A stretch of 17,079 nt of DNA from Clostridia bacterium (GTDB taxonomy: Bacteria; Bacillota; Clostridia; Oscillospirales; CAG-272): NCBI GenBank assembly GCA_024404475.1, contig JAKSPV010000015.1, forward strand, positions 1-17,079. The letters are read 5' to 3'. The position numbers and the translations under genes are program-made. The notes under the pieces are model-generated. The model had not been told where the DNA came from, did no database searches, and saw nothing but the letters and a program-made list of their open reading frames with translations. Below are positions 1 through 6,809 of this stretch, piece after piece (position 1 is the stretch's first letter; each line of letters starts with the position of its first letter).

Positions 1-1570
1 CTTCCTTGATGATCTCGGGCGTCAGACCGTCGATCTTGAGGTCCATCTGGATGGAAGTGATGCCCTTATGCGTACCGGCGACCTTGAAGTCCATGTCGCC
101 GTAGAAGTCTTCGAGACCCTGGATGTCGATCATGGTCTGGAAGGAACCGTCCTCGGCGGTGATCAGACCGCAGGAGATACCGGCAACGGGAGCCTTGATC
201 GGAACGCCTGCATCCATCAGTGCGAGCGTGGAGCCGCAGACGGAGCCCTGGGAGGTCGAACCGTTGGAGGAGATGACCTCGGAGACGCAGCGGATGGAGT
301 AGGGGAATTCCTCAGGCGTCGGGAGCACCGGCAGGAGCGAACGCTCTGCGAGTGCGCCGTGACCGATCTCGCGGCGGCCGGGGCTGCGGGTTGCCTTTGC
401 CTCGCCGACGGAGTAGCCGGGCATGTTGTAGTGATGCATGTAGCGCTTCTCGGTGTCCTCGGTGATGCCGTCGAGAAGCTGTGCCTCGTCGAGCGTGCCG
501 AGTGTGCAGATCGTCATGACCTGCGTCTGGCCGCGGGTGAAGAGGCCGGAGCCGTGCACTTTGTTGAACAGACCGACTTCCGCAGCGAGCGGGCGGATCT
601 GATCCATACGGCGGCCGTCAACGCGCTTGCGGTCAACGAGGAGCCAACGGCGGACGATCTTCTTCTGGATCTTGTAGATCAGTTCCGGATAGATCGTTTC
701 GAGATCGGGATATTTCTCGCCGAACTCGGCGATGATGAGGTCCTGGATCGGAGCCATGCGCTCGTCGCGCACGTTCTTGTCGTCGGTGTCGAGGGCGAAC
801 ATGACGTCCTTTTCGCAGAACGCGAAGATCTCGTCGAACATGTCGTGATCAAGCTCGCAGGACGGGTAAGCGAACTTCGGCTTGCCGATCTCGGCGATGA
901 TGCCGTTAATGAAGACGAGCAACTTTTTGATCTCTTCGTGCGCCGCCATGATGGCGTCGTACATATCGCTGTCGGAGACTTCCTTCGCGCCGGCCTCGAT
1001 CATGACGACCTTCTTCTCGGAAGCGGCGACGGTCAGTTCCAGAACGCTGCGCTTTCTCTGCTCGGAGGTCGGGTTCATGATGATGCCTTCCTCGGCGGTC
1101 ATGCCCACGAAGACGCCGCCGATCGGGCCGTTCCACGGAATATCGGAGATGGACAGGGCGATGGAAGCGCCGATCATGGCCGTGATCTCGGGGCTGCAGT
1201 CGTGGTCAACGGACAGAACCATGAGGTTCAGGTTGACGTCGTTGCGCAGGTCCTTCGGGAAGAGCGGGCGAATCGGGCGGTCGATGACGCGTGCGGTGAG
1301 AATGGACTTCTCGGACGGACGGCCCTCGCGCTTCAGGTAGCTGCCGGGGATGTGGCCGACGGCGTAGAGGCGCTCCTCGTAGTCAACGGACAGCGGCAGA
1401 AAGTCGATGCCGTCGCGCGGGCGCTCGCTGGCGGTAGCGCAGCAGAGCACGGCGGTGTCGCCGTAACGGACGAGCACGGAGCCGTTTGCCTGGCCGGCCA
1501 TTTTGCCGGATTCGACGACCAGCGGACGGCCGGCGAATTCGTAGGTGAACGTTTTGTAGTTCTCAAACAT
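1..1570 (-). CDS. pnp: Polynucleotide phosphorylase (PNPase), N-terminal 523 residues, cut by window edge
   Basis: PNPase degrades RNA 3'-to-5' by phosphorolysis and acts in the cytoplasmic RNA degradosome. The protein begins MFENYKTFTYEFAGRPLVV. It carries both RNase PH-like cores. The first covers about residues 1-220 and is followed by the helical linker. The second has SNGSTSQGSVCGSTLALMDA, matching the phosphate-binding Ser pair of the family, and a later GDMDFKVAGT segment with the catalytic aspartates. The KH and S1 RNA-binding domains, expected at about 555-700, lie beyond base 1. The ATG at 1568-1570 is set by a strong GGAGG Shine-Dalgarno at 1578-1582 on the minus strand. It lies downstream of rpsO, the classical rpsO-pnp order. 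I see no convincing promoter of its own between the rpsO terminator and the start, so read-through may supply the transcript. The leader can pair with the Shine-Dalgarno (separate entry). Confidence 0.97.
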   Translation of the reverse strand, partial: MFENYKTFTYEFAGRPLVVESGKMAGQANGSVLVRYGDTAVLCCATASERPRDGIDFLPLSVDYEERLYAVGHIPGSYLKREGRPSEKSILTARVIDRPIRPLFPKDLRNDVNLNLMVLSVDHDCSPEITAMIGASIALSISDIPWNGPIGGVFVGMTAEEGIIMNPTSEQRKRSVLELTVAASEKKVVMIEAGAKEVSDSDMYDAIMAAHEEIKKLLVFINGIIAEIGKPKFAYPSCELDHDMFDEIFAFCEKDVMFALDTDDKNVRDERMAPIQDLIIAEFGEKYPDLETIYPELIYKIQKKIVRRWLLVDRKRVDGRRMDQIRPLAAEVGLFNKVHGSGLFTRGQTQVMTICTLGTLDEAQLLDGITEDTEKRYMHHYNMPGYSVGEAKATRSPGRREIGHGALAERSLLPVLPTPEEFPYSIRCVSEVISSNGSTSQGSVCGSTLALMDAGVPIKAPVAGISCGLITAEDGSFQTMIDIQGLEDFYGDMDFKVAGTHKGITSIQMDLKIDGLTPEIIKE

Positions 1571-1578
1571 TGTTTTTT

Positions 1579-1613
1579 CCTCCGTTTGAATGATCGTGTC
1601 TGCCGGACGGAGG
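1579..1613 (-). promoter_or_regulatory. pnp leader hairpin that can mask the Shine-Dalgarno
   Basis: In the pnp leader, CCTCCGT (plus-strand ACGGAGG at 1607-1613) is perfectly complementary over 7 bases to ACGGAGG (plus-strand CCTCCGT at 1579-1585), which contains the pnp Shine-Dalgarno. The loop is 21 nt. If formed, the hairpin would hide the ribosome binding site a few bases before the ATG. Regulation of pnp through its leader is known in E. coli, though by a different processing mechanism. A regulatory role here is inference. Confidence 0.4.
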
Positions 1614-1704
1614 GTTTAGCATTTAAGGAAGCGCTTCCGCTCGTCGGCGGGAGCCCATCTTTAACTGCTAATCCCCACGGTGTCAGGCAGACGGGGTTTC
1701 CCCA

Positions 1705-1746
1705 TCGTAAAAACGCGGCTGCGGCGGAGCTGTGTCCGCCGCAGCC
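1705..1746 (-). terminator. Rho-independent terminator after rpsO
   Basis: There is a perfect 12-bp inverted repeat, GGCTGCGGCGGA at 1717-1728 and TCCGCCGCAGCC at 1735-1746, with a 6-nt loop. On the minus strand it is followed by GCGTTTTTACG, a short T run. It sits 22 bases beyond the rpsO stop, so it should end most rpsO transcripts and set the rpsO:pnp ratio by read-through. Confidence 0.85.
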
Positions 1747-1768
1747 CTTGTGTTCAAAAAGATTCGGC

Positions 1769-2035
1769 TTATTTGCGGAGGCCGAGTTTTTCGACGATGG
1801 CGCGGTAACGCTCGATGTCTACGTTCTTGAGGTAGGCGAGCAGGTTGCGGCGATGGCCGACCATTTTCAGAAGACCGCGGTTGCTGTGGAAGTCCTTCTT
1901 GTTGGCCTTCATGTGTTCGGTCAGTGCGTTGATGCGTGCGGTGAGCAGCGCGATCTGCACTTCGGGAGAACCGGTGTCGCCCTCTTTGGTAGCATAAGCG
2001 GCGATGATTTCCTGTTTCTGTTCGGGAGTAAGCAT
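1769..2035 (-). CDS. rpsO: 30S ribosomal protein S15
   Basis: This primary 16S rRNA-binding protein of the small subunit platform recognises a three-way junction in the central domain. The 88-residue product has the usual family length. Typical S15 segments are visible: GDTGSPEVQIALLTARI near residue 20, then HSNRGLLKMVGHRRNLLAYL and the C-terminal RYRAIVEKLGLRK. The ATG at 2033-2035 is preceded by GAGGTG with good spacing. A near-consensus promoter lies about 120 bases upstream, and the leader between them looks structured, which fits the autoregulation common for this gene. A strong terminator follows, then pnp. The call is secure. Confidence 0.99.
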   Translation of the reverse strand: MLTPEQKQEIIAAYATKEGDTGSPEVQIALLTARINALTEHMKANKKDFHSNRGLLKMVGHRRNLLAYLKNVDIERYRAIVEKLGLRK

Positions 2036-2064
2036 GGTTTTTCACCTCATAAAAATAATTTTTT

Positions 2065-2150
2065 CGTCTGTTCCCGTGCAGCGCAGCAGGCGGTGGGTGA
2101 AGCATCTCTCGAAGATCCTGTATCCGTAAGCCGGGCTGCCGATGCAGACG
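2065..2150 (-). promoter_or_regulatory. Structured rpsO leader, possible S15-binding three-way junction
   Basis: Read on the minus strand from the predicted transcription start (about 2149), the leader opens with CGTCTG, complementary to CAGACG at plus positions 2065-2070. CATC follows directly and pairs with GATG (plus 2103-2106), closing an inner arm. The rest can form a second arm, CCG(CC)TGC with GCACGG, with a 6-nt loop. Three helices meeting at one point resemble known S15 autoregulatory leader RNAs, which imitate the 16S site. The pairings are read from the sequence; S15 binding is inference. Confidence 0.45.
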
Positions 2151-2155
2151 GGGAT

Positions 2156-2184
2156 ATTATAGCACGGTGATTTTCGTTTGTAAA
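2156..2184 (-). promoter_or_regulatory. Sigma-A promoter of rpsO
   Basis: On the minus strand, TTTACA (plus 2179-2184) is followed by a 17-nt spacer and a perfect TATAAT (plus 2156-2161). TGC just before the -10 makes it an extended -10 element. The expected start is near 2149, giving a leader of about 114 nt. The -35 begins only 7 bases beyond the stop codon of the upstream permease gene. Confidence 0.9.
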
Positions 2185-2191
2185 GAGGTTT

Positions 2192-2587
2192 TTACTTATT
2201 TTTTTGCTTTTTTCGCTTCTTTTGCAGAAGGGAAAGGGCACCGCGGCACAGCGTCCCGCCGCCGGAGAGCAAGAGAAGGACGGCTAACAGCGTCCGGACG
2301 GTCCCGGCGGGCAGTATCCCGGTGAGAAACCAGCCGAGAAACGACGCGGGCACGGCAGCGGCGGCGGCAAGTGCGATCTGCCGGAGCGGCAGCTTCCGCC
2401 GCCGGAGATGGACGGGCAGGGCGGCACCCGCGGAGAAGAGAAAGAAGAGAAGATTCGTCCCCTGCGTTGCGAGCTGCGGCACGTCCCGCACGAGCGTGAA
2501 AAAGATGACGAGCAGCGTCCCGCCGCCGATGCCCATGCCGCTCAGCGCCCCGATGAAAAACGAAACGACGGCGTCCCAGACGTTCAT
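2192..2587 (-). CDS. Half-size TauE/SafE family permease, second subunit
   Basis: This 131-residue integral membrane protein of the TauE/SafE (DUF81, TSUP) family moves small organic or sulfur-containing anions across the cytoplasmic membrane; the substrate cannot be read here. Near the N-terminus is the family repeat GALSGMGIGGGTLLV, with about four hydrophobic segments and a Lys-rich tail (KKRKKQKNK). Classical members have about 250 residues and two such repeats, so this is one half. The ATG at 2585-2587 is chosen over an upstream one because TGAGGGG lies 7 bases before it. That Shine-Dalgarno begins with the stop codon of the preceding half-permease gene (10-nt gap), so the two are coupled and probably form a heterodimer. 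No terminator is seen after it. Confidence 0.85.
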   Translation of the reverse strand: MNVWDAVVSFFIGALSGMGIGGGTLLVIFFTLVRDVPQLATQGTNLLFFLFSAGAALPVHLRRRKLPLRQIALAAAAAVPASFLGWFLTGILPAGTVRTLLAVLLLLSGGGTLCRGALSLLQKKRKKQKNK

Positions 2588-2597
2588 AAAGATCCCC

Positions 2598-2999
2598 TCA
2601 CAAAAGCATATTGATGCCGGACACGACGAGCAAAACGGCGAATGCGGTGCGGAGCCACGAGGCACGGATGCGGTCCATGAAAAAGGCGCCGGCGGCGCCG
2701 CCCGCGGCGGCGGGGAGGAGCAGCCACGGAAGATCGCTCTCCGGCAGGACGTTCCCCGACTTCGCGTAGAAAAAGACGGTCAGGATCGATACGGGGAACA
2801 TGACCGAAACAGCGGCGGCAAAGCGGTCGCGCGTCGCCTCCGTCTCGCCGACGTCCTTCGGAAGCAGGGCGCCGAACGCCAGCGTCAGGATGATCCCGCC
2901 TCCGGCGCCGAGCAGCCCGTTCAGAAAGCCCGCGCCGACGCCGGCGAGCGCGGTCAGAAGCGCCGCCGATATTGCTTTTTCACCGATCCGGATCTTCAT
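2598..2999 (-). CDS. Half-size TauE/SafE family permease, first subunit
   Basis: This 133-residue membrane protein of the TauE/SafE family has the signature GFLNGLLGAGGGIILT at about residues 24-39, then hydrophobic segments around 62-77, 90-106 and 117-133. It corresponds to one repeat of the usual two-repeat permease and is followed after 10 nt by the partner half. GGAGG stands 5 bases before the ATG at 2997-2999. Paired short TauE/SafE genes occur in Firmicutes, and assembly of the two products into one transporter is inferred. The substrate is unknown. The gene diverges from ftsK across a 185-base gap. Confidence 0.85.
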   Translation of the reverse strand: MKIRIGEKAISAALLTALAGVGAGFLNGLLGAGGGIILTLAFGALLPKDVGETEATRDRFAAAVSVMFPVSILTVFFYAKSGNVLPESDLPWLLLPAAAGGAAGAFFMDRIRASWLRTAFAVLLVVSGINMLL

Positions 3000-3036
3000 T
3001 CCCGCCTCCGCGATTACGATAAATAGAAAGAAAGAC

Positions 3037-3065
3037 TTGCTTTTTTCGGGATAATCTGTTATTAT
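3037..3065 (+). promoter_or_regulatory. Sigma-A promoter upstream of ftsK
   Basis: TTGCTT (3037-3042), a 17-nt spacer and TATTAT (3060-3065), with TGT immediately before the -10. Transcription should start near 3072, leaving a leader of about 113 nt before the ftsK ATG. This is the only promoter I can support for the six-gene run that follows. Confidence 0.7.
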
Positions 3066-3075
3066 ATATAGTGGG

Positions 3076-3167
3076 ACGGGAGCGTCTTCCCGTACCGGAT
3101 ATTGTTACCGGGATATCCGCCGTTCATACGGCGGTACAAAATACGACTGACAGCGGGCACGGCCCGC
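3076..3167 (+). promoter_or_regulatory. Hairpin-rich 5' leader of the ftsK operon
   Basis: Four compact inverted repeats fill the leader. (1) ACGGGA 3076-3081 with TCCCGT 3088-3093. (2) CGGATAT 3096-3102 with ATATCCG 3113-3119. (3) CCGCCGT 3117-3123 with ACGGCGG 3128-3134 around a 4-nt loop. (4) GCGGGC 3153-3158 with GCCCGC 3162-3167 around a 3-nt loop. Hairpins 2 and 3 share bases 3117-3119, so their full forms exclude each other. None is followed by a T run, so a simple terminator is unlikely. The function is unknown. Confidence 0.5.
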
Positions 3168-3184
3168 CCGGAAAAGGAATCGAC

Positions 3185-6088
3185 ATGGCTAAGAAAAAAA
3201 CAACGGGAACCACGGCGGAGCGTTATCAGGTCAAGAAGAAAACGACTTCGTCCGCGTCGAAAAAACAGAATAAAACAACGGCCGTCGCGCTGGCGGATAA
3301 CACCGTCACGCCGAAGAAGAAAAAAACGGCGGCTCCCGCGGAGCCGAAGAAGCCGTCGATCTTCGCACAGCTTCTGCCGTACATCTTCTTCCTGCTCGCC
3401 GTGTTCATCACGGTCTGCCTCATCTGGAAAGACAAGGTGGGCGTTGTCGGCGGCGGTATCCACGACCTTATTTTCGGTCTGTTCGGCGGCGCATCGCTCG
3501 TCGTGCCCGTCTTCATGGTCGGTGACGCGATCATGTGGCGCCGAGACCGCGAGGAAGACCGCTTCGTCTCGAAACTCATCATCTCCGCGCTCTGCACGAT
3601 CCTCATCGCCGTTCTGATCCACGAGATCGCGACGTCGGGCGGCGCGAACGAATCGCTTGCCAAATCGTTCAAGATCGTCACCCATTGGGAGAACGGCGTC
3701 GCCGGTATCGGCGGCGGCATCTTCGGCGGCATGCTCGGCGCGCTGCTGCTCTGCGCGGTCGGCCGTGTCGGTCTTCTGCTCCTGGCGATCGTTATGCTGA
3801 TCCTACTCGTGCTGCTGTTCTTCAACCTGACGCCCCGCAAGATCTGGCTCTGGATCGCATATCGCGTCAAGCTCCGCCGTGAGAAGAAAGCCGAGGAGCG
3901 CGCCCGCGAAGCGGAAGCGCGCGCCCTGGAAGAAGAAAAACGGTACGAATACCGCAGCAAGCAGGACTATATCGACGGCATTGCGGAAGAGCCGCAGCAG
4001 ATCCCGCTGCAGCAGTCCGAGCCGGAGGAAAAACGCTCCCGCCGCGACAGACGGCGCCATTTCGAGCCCGACGTTCCGGTTGACGACCCCGTCACCGCCG
4101 AGGAGCCCGTCGAGGAAAAGACGGAGGAAACGCCTGCCGAGCCCATCCCGAAAGAAGAACTCATCGACGCCAAACTCTTTGACGAGATCATGGCGCGCAC
4201 ACTGCGCCGCGGCGAAAGCTCCGGCAGCGTGACCGAGGCGGACAAGGCGGCGGAACAGGCCAAGCTCGAAAGCGAATCCGTCCTCGTCCCCGAGAAAGCA
4301 GAGACCGAACAGTCGAACGAGGCGCTGCCGGACGACGAAGTCCTGCGTCCCGTTTACGAGCAGAAAGTGCCCGGCGAAGAAGACGGCAGTATTTCCGATA
4401 TTTTCGTCGATCCCGAGGACAAACTTCTGATCGACCGACTCACCGCCGCTTATCTCAGCGGCGACTCGAGCGAAATCAGCACCGAAAGCGAGAAGAGCGG
4501 CGGCACGTCCGAGGACGCCGAGGACGCCGAGATGTCCGTCTCGCGCCGCACCGTCCGCGAGGTCAAGGCACCGCCGAAGCCGAAGCGGCTCGACAACTAC
4601 CGCTTCCCGCCGATCGACCTGCTCTACGAAGACCTCTCCGAAAAAGACGAGAACATCAAGGACGAACTGTACGAGAACGCCGCGAAGCTCGTGGAAACGC
4701 TCCGCAGCTTCAACGTCAAGACGAAGATCGTGGACGTCAGCCGCGGCCCGACGATCACGCGGTACGAGCTTCTGCCCGAGGCGGGCACCCGTGTCCGCTC
4801 GATCGCCAACCTCGTGGACGACATCGCTTTGAACCTCGCCACGAGCGGCATCCGTATCGAGGCACCGATCCCCGGCAAGGCCGCCGTCGGCATCGAGGTT
4901 CCGAACCGCAATCCCGCCGTCGTTCACCTCCGTACGCTGCTCGAAGACAGCCGCTTTACGGATCACAAGAGCCGTGTCTGCGCGGCACTCGGCGAAGACG
5001 TCGCCGGCGCGTACATCTATTGCGACATCGCGAAGATGCCTCACCTGCTCATTGCCGGCGCGACCGGCATGGGCAAGTCCGTCTGCATCAACAGCGTGAT
5101 CGTCAGCCTGCTTTACAAATCCAGCCCGGACGACGTCCGGCTGATCCTCGTTGACCCGAAGAAGGTCGAACTCAACATCTACAACGGCATCCCGCATCTT
5201 CTGACGCCGGTCGTCAGCGACCCGAAGAAGGCCGCCGGCTCCCTCGCGTGGGCCGTCGCCGAAATGGAACGCCGCTTCGCCCTCATCGAACAGGTGGGCG
5301 TGCGCGACCTCAAGACCTTCAACGAAGTCACGAAGGATGATCCCGCCTACGAGTACCTGCCGCAGATCGTCATCATCATCGACGAGCTGGCAGACCTCAT
5401 GATGACCGCGCCGGACGACGTCGAAACGTCGATCTGCCGCCTTGCGCAGAAGGCGAGAGCCGCCGGCATGCACCTCATCATCGGCACGCAGCGTCCGTCC
5501 GTTGACGTCATCACCGGCCTCATCAAGGCGAACATCCCGTCCCGTATCGCGTTCACCGTCGCCTCGCAGATCGACTCCCGCACGATCATCGACCGTTCGG
5601 GCGCCGAAAACCTGATCGGCCGCGGCGATATGCTCTACAACCCCGTCGGCGCACAGAAGCCGCTCCGCGTCCAGGGCGCGTTCGTCAGCGAGAGCGACGT
5701 CGAAAAGGTCGTCGATTATATCAAGCAGACGAGCGGCGTCGCGCAGTACGACCAGAGTGTCAGCGATCAGATCGAGGCCGAGGCCGCACGGTGCGGCTCC
5801 GGCAAGAAGGGCGCCGCCGCAGGCGGAGCCCCGGCAGAGGGCGAAGACGCCGGCGCGGAAGATCCGATGCTCCGTCAGGCGATCGAGCTTGCCGTGGACA
5901 GCGGCAAGATCTCCACGTCGCTGATCCAGCGCCGTCTGTCGCTCGGCTACGGCCGGGCTGCCAAGCTGATCGACCGCATGGAACAGCTCGGCTACGTTTC
6001 CGCACCCGACGGCCAGAAGCCGCGCGAGGTGCTCATCACGAAAGAACAGTTCATGGAAATGGTCGTCCGCGGCGACGGGGCGATCTGA
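3185..6088 (+). CDS. ftsK: DNA translocase FtsK/SpoIIIE
   Basis: This is a membrane-anchored ATP-driven DNA pump that clears chromosome from the division septum; SpoIIIE relatives also fill the forespore. It has 967 residues, longer than B. subtilis SpoIIIE (787). The N-terminal 57 residues are strongly basic (Lys/Thr/Ser). Hydrophobic segments follow at about 59-81, 88-117, 127-149 and 175-213, then a long acidic linker (about 225-467). The motor begins near LDNYRFPPIDLL (about 468), with Walker A GATGMGKS at 625-632 and Walker B IIIDEL with Asp733-Glu734. The C-terminal winged-helix gamma domain starts at about 893 (DPMLRQAIELAVDSGKIST), the part that reads KOPS/SRS DNA. The ATG at 3185 is preceded by AAAAGGA; an earlier in-frame start at 3071 lies at the predicted transcription start and has no ribosome site. 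It is first in a six-gene run, 13 bases before tmk. Confidence 0.96.
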   Translation: MAKKKTTGTTAERYQVKKKTTSSASKKQNKTTAVALADNTVTPKKKKTAAPAEPKKPSIFAQLLPYIFFLLAVFITVCLIWKDKVGVVGGGIHDLIFGLFGGASLVVPVFMVGDAIMWRRDREEDRFVSKLIISALCTILIAVLIHEIATSGGANESLAKSFKIVTHWENGVAGIGGGIFGGMLGALLLCAVGRVGLLLLAIVMLILLVLLFFNLTPRKIWLWIAYRVKLRREKKAEERAREAEARALEEEKRYEYRSKQDYIDGIAEEPQQIPLQQSEPEEKRSRRDRRRHFEPDVPVDDPVTAEEPVEEKTEETPAEPIPKEELIDAKLFDEIMARTLRRGESSGSVTEADKAAEQAKLESESVLVPEKAETEQSNEALPDDEVLRPVYEQKVPGEEDGSISDIFVDPEDKLLIDRLTAAYLSGDSSEISTESEKSGGTSEDAEDAEMSVSRRTVREVKAPPKPKRLDNYRFPPIDLLYEDLSEKDENIKDELYENAAKLVETLRSFNVKTKIVDVSRGPTITRYELLPEAGTRVRSIANLVDDIALNLATSGIRIEAPIPGKAAVGIEVPNRNPAVVHLRTLLEDSRFTDHKSRVCAALGEDVAGAYIYCDIAKMPHLLIAGATGMGKSVCINSVIVSLLYKSSPDDVRLILVDPKKVELNIYNGIPHLLTPVVSDPKKAAGSLAWAVAEMERRFALIEQVGVRDLKTFNEVTKDDPAYEYLPQIVIIIDELADLMMTAPDDVETSICRLAQKARAAGMHLIIGTQRPSVDVITGLIKANIPSRIAFTVASQIDSRTIIDRSGAENLIGRGDMLYNPVGAQKPLRVQGAFVSESDVEKVVDYIKQTSGVAQYDQSVSDQIEAEAARCGSGKKGAAAGGAPAEGEDAGAEDPMLRQAIELAVDSGKISTSLIQRRLSLGYGRAAKLIDRMEQLGYVSAPDGQKPREVLITKEQFMEMVVRGDGAI

Positions 6089-6101
6089 CCGGGAGGCAAA
6101 T

Positions 6102-6761
6102 ATGGGTAAACTGATCGTTCTCGAGGGGCTGGACGGCTCCGGCAAAACGACGCAGGCACAGCGTCTTCTCGACGCGCTCCGCGAAAGAGGAGAAACCGTC
6201 GTCCCGATCTCGTTCCCCGCGTACGACAACGAAAGCTCCGCGCTCGTCCGTCTCTATCTCGGCGGCAGGCTCGGCAACGACCCCGACGGGGTCAGCCCCT
6301 ACGCGGCGTCGATGTTCTACGCCGCTGACCGCTACATCACTTATAAGCAGTCGTGGCAGACTGCGATGAATTCACCCGATACGATCGTCCTTGCCACGCG
6401 CTATACCACCGCGAACGCCTACCACCAGCTCGCCAAGCTCCCGCGGGAAGAGTGGGACGCGTTCCTCGACTGGCTTTTCGACTTCGAGTTCACGAAACTC
6501 GGCCTGCCGAAGCCGGACGAGGTGATCCTGCTCGAAATGCCTGCCGAGGCGTCGAGCCGGCAGGTCGCGTCCCGCGCCGCGAAAACCGGCGAGACGCCCG
6601 ACATCCACGAGCGTGATGCCGACTATCTCGAACGCTGCCGCGAGGCCGCCGTCTACGCGGCGGAAAAACTCGGCTGGCACCGTATTATGTGCTTTGAAAA
6701 CGGCGCCGTCCTGCCGCGCGAGGTCATCACGGCGCGTCTCTGCGCCGCGCTCGGCTTCTGA
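6102..6761 (+). CDS. tmk: Thymidylate kinase family protein (dTMP kinase-like)
   Basis: This nucleoside monophosphate kinase most likely phosphorylates dTMP to dTDP for dTTP synthesis. It has 219 residues, the family length. The P-loop EGLDGSGKTTQ is at 8-18. A clade-type core follows: YAASMFYAADRY at about 66-77, TRYTTANAYHQ at 99-109, and a LID-like stretch with DIHERDADYLERCREAA. The classical DR[YFH] motif after beta-3 reads Thr99-Arg100-Tyr101, so the Asp is replaced. As I recall, clostridial homologues share the RYTT(S/A)NA(x)HQ form, so this may be a subfamily trait or may change substrate preference. The Shine-Dalgarno is GGGAGG before the ATG, 13 bases after ftsK. It is probably co-transcribed. 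Confidence 0.85.
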   Translation: MGKLIVLEGLDGSGKTTQAQRLLDALRERGETVVPISFPAYDNESSALVRLYLGGRLGNDPDGVSPYAASMFYAADRYITYKQSWQTAMNSPDTIVLATRYTTANAYHQLAKLPREEWDAFLDWLFDFEFTKLGLPKPDEVILLEMPAEASSRQVASRAAKTGETPDIHERDADYLERCREAAVYAAEKLGWHRIMCFENGAVLPREVITARLCAALGF

Positions 6762-6809
6762 CGAATAGCCGGCGGCGTCATCTGTCAATACTGAATGGGA
6801 GGTTGTACC

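Noticed and set aside
1592..1616. Possible promoter for pnp (TGCTAAACC on the minus strand)
   Set aside because: The -10 match is poor and no -35 resemblance stands 17 bases upstream.
68..2170. 700-codon open frame on the plus strand opposite pnp and rpsO
   Set aside because: It runs antisense to two certain genes, has no family resemblance and no ribosome site. It is a by-product of GC-rich codon choice, which leaves few stop codons on the complement.
2322..3026. 234-codon open frame on the plus strand opposite the TauE/SafE pair
   Set aside because: The minus-strand products are clear membrane proteins with good ribosome sites; this frame is Arg/Gly/Ala-rich noise.
3000..3070. Promoter for the TauE/SafE genes on the minus strand
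   Set aside because: A/T-rich hexamers are present, but no -10/-35 pair with proper spacing convinced me.
3803..6229. 808-codon open frame on the minus strand opposite ftsK
   Set aside because: It is a shadow of a certain gene; its composition (Arg/Asp/Val/Leu-rich, no motif) is that of a reverse-complemented coding frame.
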